64,000 bases of DNA from Pictodentalium vernedei (lineage: Eukaryota; Mollusca; Scaphopoda; Dentaliida; Dentaliidae), in contig CM062296.1 of NCBI GenBank assembly GCA_031216915.1, positions 457,636,681 to 457,700,680 of the forward strand, read 5' to 3'. This document shows positions 54,429 through 64,000 of the stretch, piece after piece (within the stretch, counting starts at the first letter, position 1; each line of letters begins with the position of its first letter). Under the pieces are notes generated by a model, which saw only the letters and a program-made list of their open reading frames with translations, was not told where the DNA came from and did not search any database. The position numbers and the translations under genes are program-made.

Positions 54429-56737
54429 AGCTCAACTTTTGCGAAGCCAAATTTGAGCTTTTGTCATGGCCCATTGTCCGTCTCTCCGTATGTCAACAAT
54501 TGGATACGGCTCGGGCTAGAGGCCATATTTATTAACCGATCTTTACGAAACTTCTTGGGTACCTTTGTTATGACCGTGGGACGAGAATGAGTGTTTTTGG
54601 GTCTGATCCGAAATTCAAGATGGCTGCCAGCCGCCATTTTGTACCGATGATGTAGAAATCTGTTTTTTGCACAGAACTTCCATATGAAAGCGCTGATTTG
54701 AATAATTTTTTGTATGAATGTTTAGTACCATGGGATACATCACATATAATACGGGGCTTTTTTTCTCGTACGTAAATTATGCAAATTAGACTTTGATGCA
54801 TTTAGTGTTACTTTCAGCACAAATGCCAATACGGCTCGGGCTAGAGGCCGCATTTATGAACCTATCTTTACGAAACTTCTTGGGTACCTTTGGTATCACC
54901 GTGGGATGAGAAGGAGTGTTTTTGGGTGCGGTCCGAAGTTCAAGATGGCCGCTGGCAGCCATTTTATTCAAAATTAGGGGCAATCAGATTTTTGCGCAGA
55001 ACTTCCACATGAAAGCTCTGATTTGAATAATTTTTTGTATGAATGTTTAGTACCATGGGATACATCACATATAATACAGGTTTTTTTCTCAGGCAGAAAT
55101 TATGCAAATTAGATGAACTTTGATTTTTTCTGTGCTACTTACACACAGTAAGTACACATGTCAATACGGCTCGGGCTAGAGGCTGTATTTATCAACCGAT
55201 CTTCACGAAACTTCTTGGGTACCTCTGCTATCACCTTGGGATGAGAACGAGTGTTTCTGAGTGCGGTCCGAAATTCAAGATGGCTGCCAGTGGCCATTTT
55301 GTACCGAAATTAGGTCTAGTCAGTTTTTTGTACACAACTTCTATACGGCTCAGGCTAGAGGCCGTATTTATGAACCGATCTTTACGAAAATTCTTGGGTA
55401 CCTTTGTTATCACTGTGGGATGAGAACGGGTGTTTTTGGGTATGGTCCAAAATTCAAGATGGCCACCAGCAGCCATTTTGTACCAAAATTAGTGCAATCA
55501 GTCTTTTGTACAGAACTTCTGTGTGAAAGTTCTGATTTGAATAAATTTTTGTATGAATGTTTAGTAAAATGGAATACATCACATACAGTACAGGTTTTTT
55601 TCTCGTGCAGAAATTATGCAAATTAGATGAATTTTTATTTATTTAGTGCTACTTATACACTGTAAGTGCACATGTCTATACGGCTTGGGCTAGAGGCTGT
55701 ATTTATCAACCGATCTTCACGAAACTTCTTGGGTACTTGTGTTATCACCTTGGGACGAGAACGAGTGTTTCTGAGTGCGGTCCAAAATTCAAGATGGCTG
55801 CCAGTGGCCATTTTGTACCGAAATTAGGTCTAATCAGTTTTTTTGTACACAACTTCTATACGACTCAGGCTAGAGGCCGTATTTATGAACCGATGTTTAC
55901 GAAACTTCTTGGGTACCTTTGTTATCACTGTGGGATGAGAACGGGTGTTTTTGGGTGTGGTCCAAAATTCATCAGCCATTTTGTACCAAAATTAGTGCAA
56001 TCAGTCTTTTGTACAGAACTTCTGTATGAAAGTTCTGATTTGAATAAATTTTTGTATGAATGTTTAGTAAAATGGAATACATCACATACAGTACAGGTTT
56101 TTTTCCCGTGCAGAAATTATGCAAATTAGATGAATTTTGATTTATTTAGTGCTACTTATACACTGTAAGTGCACATGTCAATACGGCTCGGGCTAGAGGC
56201 TGTATTTATCAACCGATCTTCACGAAACTTCTTGGATACCTGTGTTATCACCTTGGGATGAGAACGAGTGTTTCTGAGTGCGGTCCAAAATTCAAGATGG
56301 CTGCCAGTGGCCATTTTGTACCGAAATTAGGTCCAATCAGTTTTTTGTCACAACTTCTATACAGCTCGTATTTATGAACTGATCTTCACGAAACTTCTTG
56401 GGTACCTTTGTTTTCACCTTGGGACAGGATTGAGTGTGTTTTGGGGTGCATTTGTTGTCACTGTGCTATGAGAACAAATATTTTGGGGTTCAGTCAGACC
56501 CACTCTGGGACTCAAAGATTTCTTTTCTACTTTAGCATCTGACTGTCACCCACCTTTACAATACTTTACCTGTACATTTGTTACAGGCTACAGTCAGTAT
56601 TTATCTACAGGCCGTTACAATACTTTATATGTACCTTTGTTATCAGGTCATTACCAAGATGTTTGTCATTGCTGTGTCACATACTATACATGTACATGTC
56701 TTGACAAGTTGAGCTACAGTGTCATTGACACTTTCAT
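54429..56737 (+). mobile_element. F-family element F2, inside the DIRS-B right terminal repeat
   Basis: Head hairpin AGCTCAACTTTTGCGAAGCC..AAATTTGAGCT, then GTCCGTCTCTCCGTATGTC; tail GTTGAGCTACAGTGTCATTG ACA + CTTTCAT as in F1a and F1b. Internal units (about 180 and 335 bp forms) carry ATACGGCTCGGGCTAGAGGC, ACGAAACTTCTTGGGTACC, CAAGATGGCTGCCAGTGGCC and TTATGCAAATTAGATGAA. Unit starts fall near 54829, 55163, 55342, 55676, 55857 and 56179. The flanks close up on each other in the left terminal repeat. Confidence 0.8.
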
Positions 56738-56866
56738 TTGGTTTTGCATGCAAATTTTGGGGATTCGGGGCCAAATTTGTGTTTGGCCCTGGATTAATTT
56801 TTGAGTTAGCACCAGCTAGTCTGGGCCATTGGTAAGTATAAAAAATATACAAATTACTTAAAATTT
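56738..56866 (-). repeat. DIRS-B right inverted terminal repeat, part 2, and right end
   Basis: Continues GGTTTTGCATGCAAATTTTGGGGAT, AATTTGTGTTTGGCCCT and GCACCAGCTAGTCTGGGCCA in reverse of 35937-36030, then the outer end GGTAAGTATAAAAAATATAC to about 56866. Confidence 0.8.
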
Positions 56867-56869
56867 ATA

Positions 56870-57177
56870 ATTTTTTCCAGATCAGATTCAAGATGTCCGA
56901 CTGGTAGCCATATTGGATTTTTGGATTTTGCAAAATACTTGTGGAGCGAACTACTTCTACAGTTTTTGCTGCATTTTCATGAAACTCAGTATAAATTGAT
57001 CGACATGATAAGGAGCAGTGCATGACATAAATTTCTTCCATATTTGATTCTAGATGGCCGACTGGAGGCCATATTGGATTTTTTTTTAACTTAGAAAAAT
57101 TGAATCTCCTTTTTCAGTCACCCACACTAGGCAGTATGCCATGGTGGTGGGTATACTGGGCCACAGACCATCTCTAG
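56870..57177 (+). mobile_element. P/F-type repeat fragment ending in CTAG
   Basis: CAAGATG(T/G)CCGACTGG.AGCC and CATATTGGATTTTT occur twice (56891, 57051), a unit of about 160 bp. Ends GGGCCACAGACCATCTCTAG|TTT. The start is lost. Confidence 0.5.
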
Positions 57178-57708
57178 TTTGCAGTTAAAAGTTCTGCTTT
57201 TTGATATGATTAGACTCAGTAATCAATGCTTGAGGTAGGAGCCCTCTAAAGTGTGTATTATAATTATAAATAATCAGCTAAAGTTGTTTTATTGTCACAA
57301 TGTTGCCATAGATGTTGAAAGTTTCCTCAGACCTCAATAAACAAACAAACTCATCCTCTCAGCTCTCTCCATTTTAAAATTAGTTAACTCTTTGTCAGTA
57401 AATTTAAAAAAAACAAAACAAGGGCACTACAGTATTCACAAAAAAATTTATATTCCATTCAAAGCTTCATTTTTAAACAAAATTTTCTTCTTCCCAAACT
57501 ATATCTTATTACTTACTCCTAACACCATTATAAATGGTTATGGAGAAATAAAGAATTACAGAATTACTCATCACTGAAACAGTCTTGATATTTAGCTTGT
57601 TTTAACCATTTACCTAACATATCGGCCATATCCATTCAGTTTGTTTCAGTGTGTGTGTCATAAGTTATGTTTTAGATGCACAATATAAAAAGTTTTATTT
57701 GCAATGAT
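57178..57708. other. intron 3 sequence, no feature recognised
   Basis: A SINE-like tail phrase CCTCAATAAACAAACAAA at 57332-57349; otherwise nothing. Confidence 0.35.
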
Positions 57709-57806
57709 ATAGCGGGGTTTTGAACCCACGCCAAGTGAGTTCCCTTTGACACCAATCGCCCAGCAAAACTATACTAAACCACGCACACCACTCAGCCACA
57801 GACAGA
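57709..57806 (-). mobile_element. tRNA-like SINE head fragment
   Basis: Reversed: TGGCTGAGTGGTGTGCGTGG (A-box-like) and, about 60 bases on, GGGTTCAAAACCCCGC (B-box-like with self-pairing arm). The spacing is long for a tRNA and no acceptor stem closes, so it is read as a tRNA-derived retroposon head, not a tRNA gene. Confidence 0.4.
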
Positions 57807-58348
57807 CCTGTGTTCTTAAAAACTAACAGTGGTGACATGGATGGTAATAAAGTTTTTACAGTATTTTTTTTATTGTCATATCTCTCTTTCAGTAACAATC
57901 AAAGACAGTCGGTACCTTTGTTGTTAGAAGGAATATATGCTATACTCTGCAAATCACCATTGTGTATTAGAGATCACAAGGGCTTTCAAGATTTATTATG
58001 GTAAGCATTTTACTATCAAGCAAAATTTCATTGGGAATTCACTTGAGCGGTTAACCTGTAGTGGCCTGGCATTCTTATATTTTGGCTGCACTTTGGTGGT
58101 GTATATCCTGTGCTCTGCAGTTTCTGGGCAAGTCTTGGCTGCCTATTTAGGTTACCTGGTGAGCTCATTCCAATGGATGTCAGATTATATGGTTTTGTTG
58201 AAATTTTTTAAAGATTTGGCGGAGGGGGTATTAAAATAACATATTTTGATATCGTATTTTCTGTAAATCGTTAAAATCTATTCATGGAAATAGGCCAAAT
58301 AATACAGTGCATGCATGAAAATGTGGACAATGAATTGTAAACTGTAGC
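57807..58348. other. intron 3, includes half of a MITE family D hairpin (58034-58145)
   Basis: 58100-58145 (ATATCCTGTGCTCTGCAGTTTC, GGGCAAGTCTTGGCTGCC) matches the reverse of the family D right arm. The partner arm is absent. Confidence 0.45.
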
Positions 58349-58360
58349 ATTCAAAGACAA

Positions 58361-58746
58361 GGGGCGCAGTGGCGTTGCGGTAACCAGTACTCGTCAGATC
58401 ACCGAAGTTAAGCAACGTCGAGCTCGGTTAGTCCATGGATGGGTGACCAATTCGGACTCCCGCATTGTGTCCTTGGGCAAGGCACTTCACCCCGATTGTC
58501 CACATGGGGGCACGATGACGCCATGTACTAAGGCATACTGCACATCGATGGTGCGCATGTCTTCAACCAATCTAACCCTGCCTGTGCTGCAGTTCGGAGT
58601 TACGATGTTGGGGAGCTGGCAGCTGCTCGTCGTTGCTTGGTGGTTCTCTCCGGGTACTCCGGCTACCTCCTCCCGTAAAACTGTCACCGACACGATATGA
58701 CCTTGGCAGTTAATGTGTCGTTAAACCCTAATAAATAAATAAATAA
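58361..58746 (+). mobile_element. 5S rRNA-headed SINE, full length, with target duplication
   Basis: The head has TACTCGTCAGATCACCGAAG, TTAAGCAACGTCGAGCTCGG and TTAGTCCATGGATGGGTGACC, closely following 5S rRNA through its internal control region. The body TTGTGTCCTTGGGCAAGGCA...GGTTCTCTCCGGGTACTCCGG is shared with the other SINEs; tail (AAAT)n. Flanked by ATTCAAAGACAA (58349-58360, 58747-58758). It looks recent: duplication exact, head complete. Confidence 0.9.
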
Positions 58747-58836
58747 ATTCAAAGACAATCTAATCCAACTTCACTTCTGAGAATTGGTATGTAAACAACA
58801 TAATTCAAAGGCCAGTAATACTATTCACTGTCTTTT

Positions 58837-59170
58837 TATACGCCCATTTGAAAAAAAAAGGTTGTATTATGTAATCAGTCTGTCCATCTGTCCATCTATC
58901 TGTCCATTAACATTTTTTGTTTCCGACCAATAACTCCAGTTTGGATTATGTGATCTCAACCAAAGTTGGTGTGAGTATTACCCAGCTAGTAGTACAGACC
59001 ACGTTCGAATATGAGTTCTGTCCAATTATTTTTACATGAGTTACAGCCCTTTTGTCACTTAGAATTTGAACATCTATTAACATTTTTGATTTCTGACCGA
59101 TAACTCCAGTTTGGATTATATATAAAGTTGGTCCAATTCATAATGACTAACAGGCATATTTAGCCACACC
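58837..59170 (+). mobile_element. P-family element, unsplit relative of the E1 host repeat
   Basis: Starts TATACGCCCATTTGAAAAAA and TTGTATTATGTAATCAGTC, microsatellite GTCCATCTGTCCATC, then two units with CCGA(C)CAATAACTCCAGTTTGG. It supplies the unfilled version of the site where E1 entered. No CTAG end found. Confidence 0.6.
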
Positions 59171-59796
59171 TGACAGTGCTTTTGTTGCTCATGCATTCCA
59201 TGTAGAATCATCTGATTGACCCATGACTGCTCCATTGAAGTTGCATTTCATGAATTATAAGAACTCGAATAAATTTGATTATTGCTACAAAAGGCCTATT
59301 CAAAAAATTTGGCAATATTTTTTGAATCCCTACTTACTGTGCACCAGTGGAGTGAACAGTGTGCAGAAGTTTGTTGATGTGTTTCATGAAAACATTTTAC
59401 CAATGCCTGGACTTGACAATAGCATGCTTCACTTCAAATGGTAGTGAGCAGCATACAGCATGCCTCCCATTTTCAGAATCAAAAGACTGACACCGAACAG
59501 AACAAAAATAATTTGCGTACTTGTACACAATTGATTTTGACTGAAATTTGGACTGCTGCACTTGTTTGATAAGGTTTCTCTCCATTGTAGTCATGAATTG
59601 TTCCTCATTTCTCTCTTTTCTGGCTACCAACTATCACCTCCTCTTTTGAACTCATATTTAGGGAGCATCCATCAGCTCTGCTGATTATCTTCTTATTCTG
59701 GCTAGGAAAATCGACTGTAGCAGGAAAGAGTTAAATGTGATGTGTCCTTCAGTTTGAATCAGAGTGATATCTTGATGATTTTCAAATATTTTGCAG
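59171..59796. other. intron 3 end, no feature recognised
   Basis: Short opposite-strand frames (59223-59444, 59397-59630) lack splice context. The polypyrimidine/acceptor of exon 4 closes the stretch. Confidence 0.4.
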
Positions 59797-59958
59797 GAAA
59801 CAATTGTGTCCAATTCTGATATCATTGCTGTCCACACCAAAATATGAGAAAAGCACAATGGTCCCAAAGTCAGTGGTTGGTGATGAGGTTGGTCGGGGAA
59901 CTGGCTGTTCTACTACAGCACCAACACTCAATAGCTCAACAGCAAAAATAATATACAA
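59797..59958 (+). CDS. internal exon 4 of the unrecognised host gene
   Basis: Acceptor CAAATATTTTGCAG, 162 coding bases, donor GTAAGT. Two frames are closed; the open one needs exactly the two bases left by exon 3 and gives KQLCPILISLLSTPKYEKST, VVGDEVGRGTGCSTTAPTLN and SSTAKIIYK (54 residues), leaving two bases. The Ser/Thr/Gly-rich second half contrasts with the helical first three exons and looks like a linker. No later exon with a matching phase was found before 64000. Confidence 0.75.
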
Positions 59959-60600
59959 GTAAGTATATAATATGTATTATATTGTGAGTGAACTCAACTC
60001 ATTTTCAAAGCGATAAGGAACTAAATATCTACTTGAAAAATAAAACTCACAATAATTTCCTCCTGTTAACCCTCAAGTCTTCATACAGTCACAAACTGCC
60101 ACTTTTATGTTGCTTTGAAAAAGCTGCCCTGTATTTCTCCTTGATACTCAAGCAGCAGGTTGCGTTTATCTTGGCAATGTTTTTACATCATTGTTGGCTG
60201 CCTGTGCAGGCAGCCAACAATAATGTAGAAACACTGTTAAGTACTCTGCAGTGTACATGTGTATAAGGTAGTAATTATCATAAGAATTAATTGGAGGCCT
60301 TAAAGGTTAGAGGAAAAACTAGACTATTATAACAGTGTATAAAGATCTTTGTGCATGCAGGGAAAATAGGGGTGGTGTGTATGTGATGAAGGGAGAGGTG
60401 AAGTAGGGGAGCACTGCTTTTGAAACTGGAAATCAAGATCACTGAGCTTGAGAAAAAACTAAAGAGGAGAGTCAATTTGCACTGAATATGTAGTTTTTAG
60501 TGACCGAGCCATTGTAATATTTTCTAATAGAATCCAAGGAATTTATAGTCCTGTATAATAATTGACAGAAATGTTATTCAGCAGGATTCCTTTGTGTTAT
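59959..60600. other. intron after exon 4, with a hairpin MITE at 60066-60240
   Basis: TTAACCCTCAAGTC at 60066 begins a palindromic element with core CATTGTTGGCTGCCTG / CAGGCAGCCAACAATAATGT (about 60189-60229). The right border is uncertain. The rest is unremarkable. Confidence 0.5.
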
Positions 60601-61892
60601 TATCCCCCGTTAAAACGAAGTTTGTGGAGGATATAGAAATGGGGTCCATCTGTAGACATAATTTTGTCCGAAGATTTTCTCAGATGTTTATGGACCAATC
60701 TACTTGAAACGTGGTGTGAATATTCACCACCACGGAAACCTGAGCACCTGTAATTATAGTTTTGGTCGGATTATTTTTGCCAGAATTATGCCCCTTTTCA
60801 ACTTGAAAAAGCAGGCCTAGAATTTTGTCCTGAGATTGTCTCAGATGTTTATGGGTTGATTCCTTTGAAACTTGGTATGGATGTTTACTACCAGGGGAAC
60901 CTATGCACCTGCGATTATAGTTTAGATCTGACCTTTTTTGCCAGAGTTATGCCCCTTTTCATCTTAGAATGTCTGAATTTTGTCCGGAGATTTTCTCAGA
61001 TGTTTATGGGTCGAGTCCTTTGAAACTTGGTATGGATGTTCACTACCATGGGATCCTGTGCACCTGTGCTTATAGTTATGCTCAGACTTTTTTTGCTAGT
61101 GTTGTGCCTCTTTTCGTCTTAGAAGTCCGGAATTGCCTAGAATTTTGTCCGGTGATTTTCTTGGATGTTTATGGGTCGATTCCTTTGTATGCACGTTCAT
61201 TGCCATGGCTACCTGTGCACCTGCAATTATAGTTTTGATCTGAATTTTTTTCTCCAGCAATATGCCCATTTTTGTCATAAAATGCCTGAATTTTGTCTGG
61301 AGATTTTCTCCAATGTTAATGGGTCCATTGGGGGGGGGGGGGGGGGGGGGGGGGTCGTGGTGGCTCAGTAGGTAGAGGTGCAGGCTGCAAGCCGAGAGGT
61401 CCTCGGTTCGAATCCCACCTGCGGCAACCGCGTTGTGTCCTTGGGCAAGACACTTCACCCCCATTGCCCATGTGGGGGGCACAGTGGTGCTGTGTACTAA
61501 GGCGTACTGTACGTCGATAATGCACTTGGCTTCAACCAATGCTAACCCTGCTTGTGTGGAGTTAGTATGTTGGGGAGCTGACAGCTGCTCGCCGTTGCTC
61601 GGTTGTTCTCTCCGGGTACTCCAGCTTCCTCCACCTGTAAAACTGTCCTGGTCATGATTAGCCATTGTGCAGAAATATGTGACCTTAAAAAAAACCAATA
61701 AATAAATAATGGGTCCATTCCTTTGAAACTTGGTATGGATGTTCACTACCATGAGAACCTGTGCACCTGCGATTATGGTTTTGATTGGACTTTTTTTTAC
61801 CAGAGTTGTGCCTCTTTTTGTCTCAGAATAGTCATGGCAGTGGGGGCAACGAGGAGTATGGACAGGCCCATCTGGGTCAGTCACACCTCTAG
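60601..61892 (+). mobile_element. P-family array element (P7), interrupted by a SINE
   Basis: Starts TATCCCCCGTTAAAACGAAG (cf. 1841) and ends GTCAGTCACACCTCTAG|TTT (cf. 6930). Six or so 155-bp units identical in plan to P2. The SINE at 61330-61706 lies inside one unit. A long minus-strand open frame at 61096-61884 crosses both and has no gene-like content. Confidence 0.7.
61330..61706 (+). mobile_element. tRNA-headed SINE, full length, with target duplication
   Basis: A G run (61330-61353) leads into GTGGTGGCTCAGTAGGTAGA (A box) and CCTCGGTTCGAATCCCACC (B box) at tRNA spacing. The body and tail are those of the 5S-headed SINEs: TTGTGTCCTTGGGCAAGACA, TACTAAGGCGTACTGTACG, GGTTGTTCTCTCCGGGTACT, (AAAT)n. 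Flanked by TAATGGGTCCATT (61317-61329, 61707-61719). Confidence 0.9.
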
Positions 61893-62276
61893 TTTATTAA
61901 GTACCCTCTAGATACATAGGTTGTATCAAGGGGCTCCATAGGGGAGCTCCACTTTTTACATTATGATCAACTGAAGAAAAAAGCATGATGCTTGGACTAT
62001 TTTAGTCACTCCTGAGGAGCTCAAGGATTGACAATGGATCCAATGGAGATTGATTGCTTTATACTTGTTATCTTGAACCTCCTGATCTTGAAAGTGACCT
62101 TAAACACTAATAAATACATAAATAAATCAGTGCTGTAAATTGCTTTCAGGCTCAGTTGAAAAGTAATGTGCAATGAAAATTGCTAATTATTCTTTGAATT
62201 CTATCCACATTCATTTGAAAGAAAACAATATCTTATATGGATTTGGCTTCTTACCTTTTGTTAGAACATCTCAATA
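61893..62276. other. sequence with a SINE-type tail at 62095-62128
   Basis: AGTGACCTTAAACACTAATAAATA..AATAAAT matches the SINE 3' end; no body precedes it. Otherwise nothing. Confidence 0.4.
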
Positions 62277-63715
62277 AAAAACAAAAATCTTCTCATAAAC
62301 CATCAGTTACAGTGCTTTGAAATTCCGTATGCTGTCCCTTATATGCTCACAATTCATGTTTGTTGAAAGAAAGTTTCTCAAACATTTGGGCTTGTGCTGG
62401 TAGGAGCAATATTTTTGGCACTTCTCAAAATTTGTAATATCCAAACTGGTTAGCCAATTTGGACCAAATTTGATTCACAGTAGTCTTAGGAGACATGTAG
62501 TGGACTTTTGCCTGAAAAAAAATGTTTTACGCCCACTTGGGAACCCGAAACGGTAAAAAATAATTTAAAAAATCAAATACCCATATTTACCAAACTGCAT
62601 GGAACAAGGAATTGTTTTTTAGTATACAGCATCCTTAGGCTCAGTTTAATTGATTGGGCCCCAAAAATAATCAGTTGGTTATCAGGGGCTGACATATGTG
62701 GGGGTGGGGGGGGGGGGCAGGGGTTGGTTATGGAAAAATGCTGAGTTGGCACTTTTCAAAAATGAAAAAAAAAATTTTCTGTGGAATCTTTCAGTATTTG
62801 GTATACAATATCCTTTGGAAACCTGATTAAAGTTTTTGGAAGTCAGTTCTCCAGACTTCTTATTTGGGCTCCTTATCACTCAGTGCAATATGAGGAAAAT
62901 TCTTTAAAAATCTTCTAAAGATTCACCACTTGAAATTTTTTAATATTTGATCTGCAGAATCCTTAAGGATGACAAATTCAAGTTTGTTCAAATTAAATCC
63001 CTGATTTCATATTTGGGCTTCTTATGGAAACTCAAATTTTAACTTGTTGCAATATGAGGAAAATTCTTTAAAAATCCTCTTCAGATTCACTAGTCAGAAT
63101 CTTCTCATATTTGGTATACAGCATCCATATGGGGATCAGATTTTAAGTTTGTTCAAATAAGGTCTGTGGGTTCGTGTTTGGGTCCCCTAAAGAAGCCCAA
63201 ATTTTAATTTTGTGAAATATGAGGAACATTCTCTAGAAATCTTTGTCTGATCCACCGATTAGAATCTTTTCATATGTGGTATACAGCATCCTTAGGGGAT
63301 GGGCTCATATTTGGGTTCTTCATGCGAGTCCGAATTCAACTTTGTGCAATATTAGGAATACCATTTAAAAATCTTCTTCTTCAGATACACCACTCAGAAT
63401 CTTTTGCCATTTGGTATACATCATTCATATAGAGGGTAGATCAGATTTGTTCAAATCAAGTCCGTGAATTCATATTTTGATTCCTTGATGGGAACCCAAA
63501 TTTTAACTTCGTGCAATATGAGAAAAATTATTTGAAAATCTTTGTCAGATCCTCAGGCAGAAACTTTTCATATTTGGTATTCAGCATTCTTAGGGCAGTC
63601 CAATATTAGTTCAAACCAAGTCTCTGGGTTCATAATTGGGCTCCCTATGGGGGCACACAATTTAACCAGTTCAGTAGAAGGAATGTTCTTTAAAAAATCT
63701 TCCTAAGGTTCTATA
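62277..63715 (+). mobile_element. E-family element E5, old and diverged, ends lost
   Basis: 62277-62760 follows the E head (CTTCTCATAAACCATCAGTTA, CCAATTTGGACCAAATTTG, GCTGAGTTGGCACTTTTC). 62770-63700 holds about six degraded 167-bp-type units (TTCTTTAAAAATC, TTTGGTATACAGCATCC, AAGTTTGTTCAAAT). Neither the AGCTCAC hairpin nor the CTTG tail is visible. A G tract lies at 62699-62718. Confidence 0.6.
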
Positions 63716-63834
63716 TAAGTAAGTGAAAATAATGTACTATGAAATTCTTGAGTTACACAAATATGCAAAAATTATACATCTAAATAGAGGTTGTTGGGTA
63801 TAGAACACAAATAAATAAAATGTGGTCAACTCAC

Positions 63835-63892
63835 CTAGTTCATAGCAGGCTTCAGTGGTTTCTGAAAGTCTGCTACTGTAGTCGTACGAGAA
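63835..63892 (-). CDS. candidate minus-strand exon, weak
   Basis: Reversed: acceptor TTATTATCAG, 58 bases open as FSYDYSSRLSETTEACYEL plus one base, donor GTGAGT. The stretch stands outside E5 and looks single-copy. The pyrimidine tract is poor and there is no partner exon, so this could be chance. Confidence 0.25.
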
Positions 63893-64000
63893 CTGATAAT
63901 AAAATAATATTTCACAAGAACAACTCATGGCCATATATGCTTTAGATATCCAAGAACAAAGCTAGGCATTCAAAATGCAGTGGCAGGCTACTTCCCAGAA

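Larger units (their letters stand above)
35914..56866 (+). mobile_element. DIRS-B: second DIRS-type element, opened up by nested insertions
   Basis: The left end and left terminal repeat are at 35914-36130; the complementary region and right terminal repeat at 54179-56866. The left repeat matches the right repeat in reverse, and both outer ends match the complementary region, so these pieces belong to one subfamily. Between them lie, in order, leader pieces, gag, RT, RNase H and recombinase remains. Removing E2, F1, E3, the recombinase MITE and F2 leaves about 9.1 kb, or about 7.5 kb without the 1.64-kb tandem duplication, a credible DIRS length. That all parts descend from a single insertion is an inference. 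Confidence 0.65.

Noticed and set aside
58391-58450. 5S rRNA gene
   Set aside because: Only part of 5S is present and it runs into the SINE body; flanking duplication shows retroposition.
61355-61425. tRNA gene
   Set aside because: The tRNA-like box pair is the head of a SINE with body, (AAAT)n tail and target duplication.
61096-61884. 262-codon minus-strand open frame
   Set aside because: It runs through a P element, a SINE and a poly-G tract in antisense; no domain and a Pro run from the G tract.

Overview
The window is animal nuclear DNA, most likely from a mollusc or another lophotrochozoan. The evidence is split codons across GT/AG exon borders, tRNA- and 5S-type SINEs with (AAAT)n tails, DIRS-type tyrosine-recombinase retrotransposons, and several repeat families built as terminal hairpin + private tandem array + terminal hairpin, a plan that recalls the 'pearl'/Helitron-like elements described in bivalves. 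No rRNA, functional tRNA, CRISPR or bacterial operon structure is visible. The taxon is an inference from repeat style only.

Host gene: four short plus-strand exons (2495-2608, 28851-28902, 34968-35052, 59797-59958) each have consensus splice borders, each is open in only one frame, and their phases agree in order (0/0, 1/1, 2/2). They give about 137 codons of one unrecognised protein; the outer exons lie beyond the window. Introns of about 26.2, 6.1 and 24.7 kb hold nearly everything else. A decayed copy of exon 3 lies 1.3 kb upstream of the real one. A possible minus-strand exon is at 63835-63892.

Intron 1 (2609-28850): small hairpin MITEs; a P-family array element (5663-6930); a three-level nest in which a P-type repeat is split by element E1 (7131-12440), itself split by a 1,151-bp hAT-like element with an 8-bp target duplication; a 2.2-kb foldback element (13515-15695) made of a hairpin repeated about every 180 bp; and a complete but mutated DIRS element (DIRS-A, 16294-21921) with inverted terminal repeats and the diagnostic internal complementary region. 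DIRS-A lies inside another E-type repeat. P-type arrays and SINEs follow.

Intron 2 (28903-34967): TTAA-flanked palindromic MITEs, including three standing end to end (33802-34884), and a partial tandem duplication of intron plus exon 3.

Intron 3 (35053-59796): a second DIRS element (DIRS-B) is recognisable by a left terminal repeat at 35914-36130 and an internal complementary region plus right terminal repeat at 54179-56866. Between them lie a gag-RT fusion, RNase H and recombinase pieces, together with later insertions: E2, F1a with F1b inside it, E3, a 1.6-kb tandem duplication, a TTAA MITE inside the recombinase gene, and F2 inside the right terminal repeat. The DIRS-B span is inferred; the terminal pieces and the coding pieces are each seen directly.

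Right end: SINEs, P-type and E-type elements and exon 4. Adjacent empty-site copies (for E3, F1b, the M1 MITE, the recombinase MITE and E1) fix several element borders to within a few bases.
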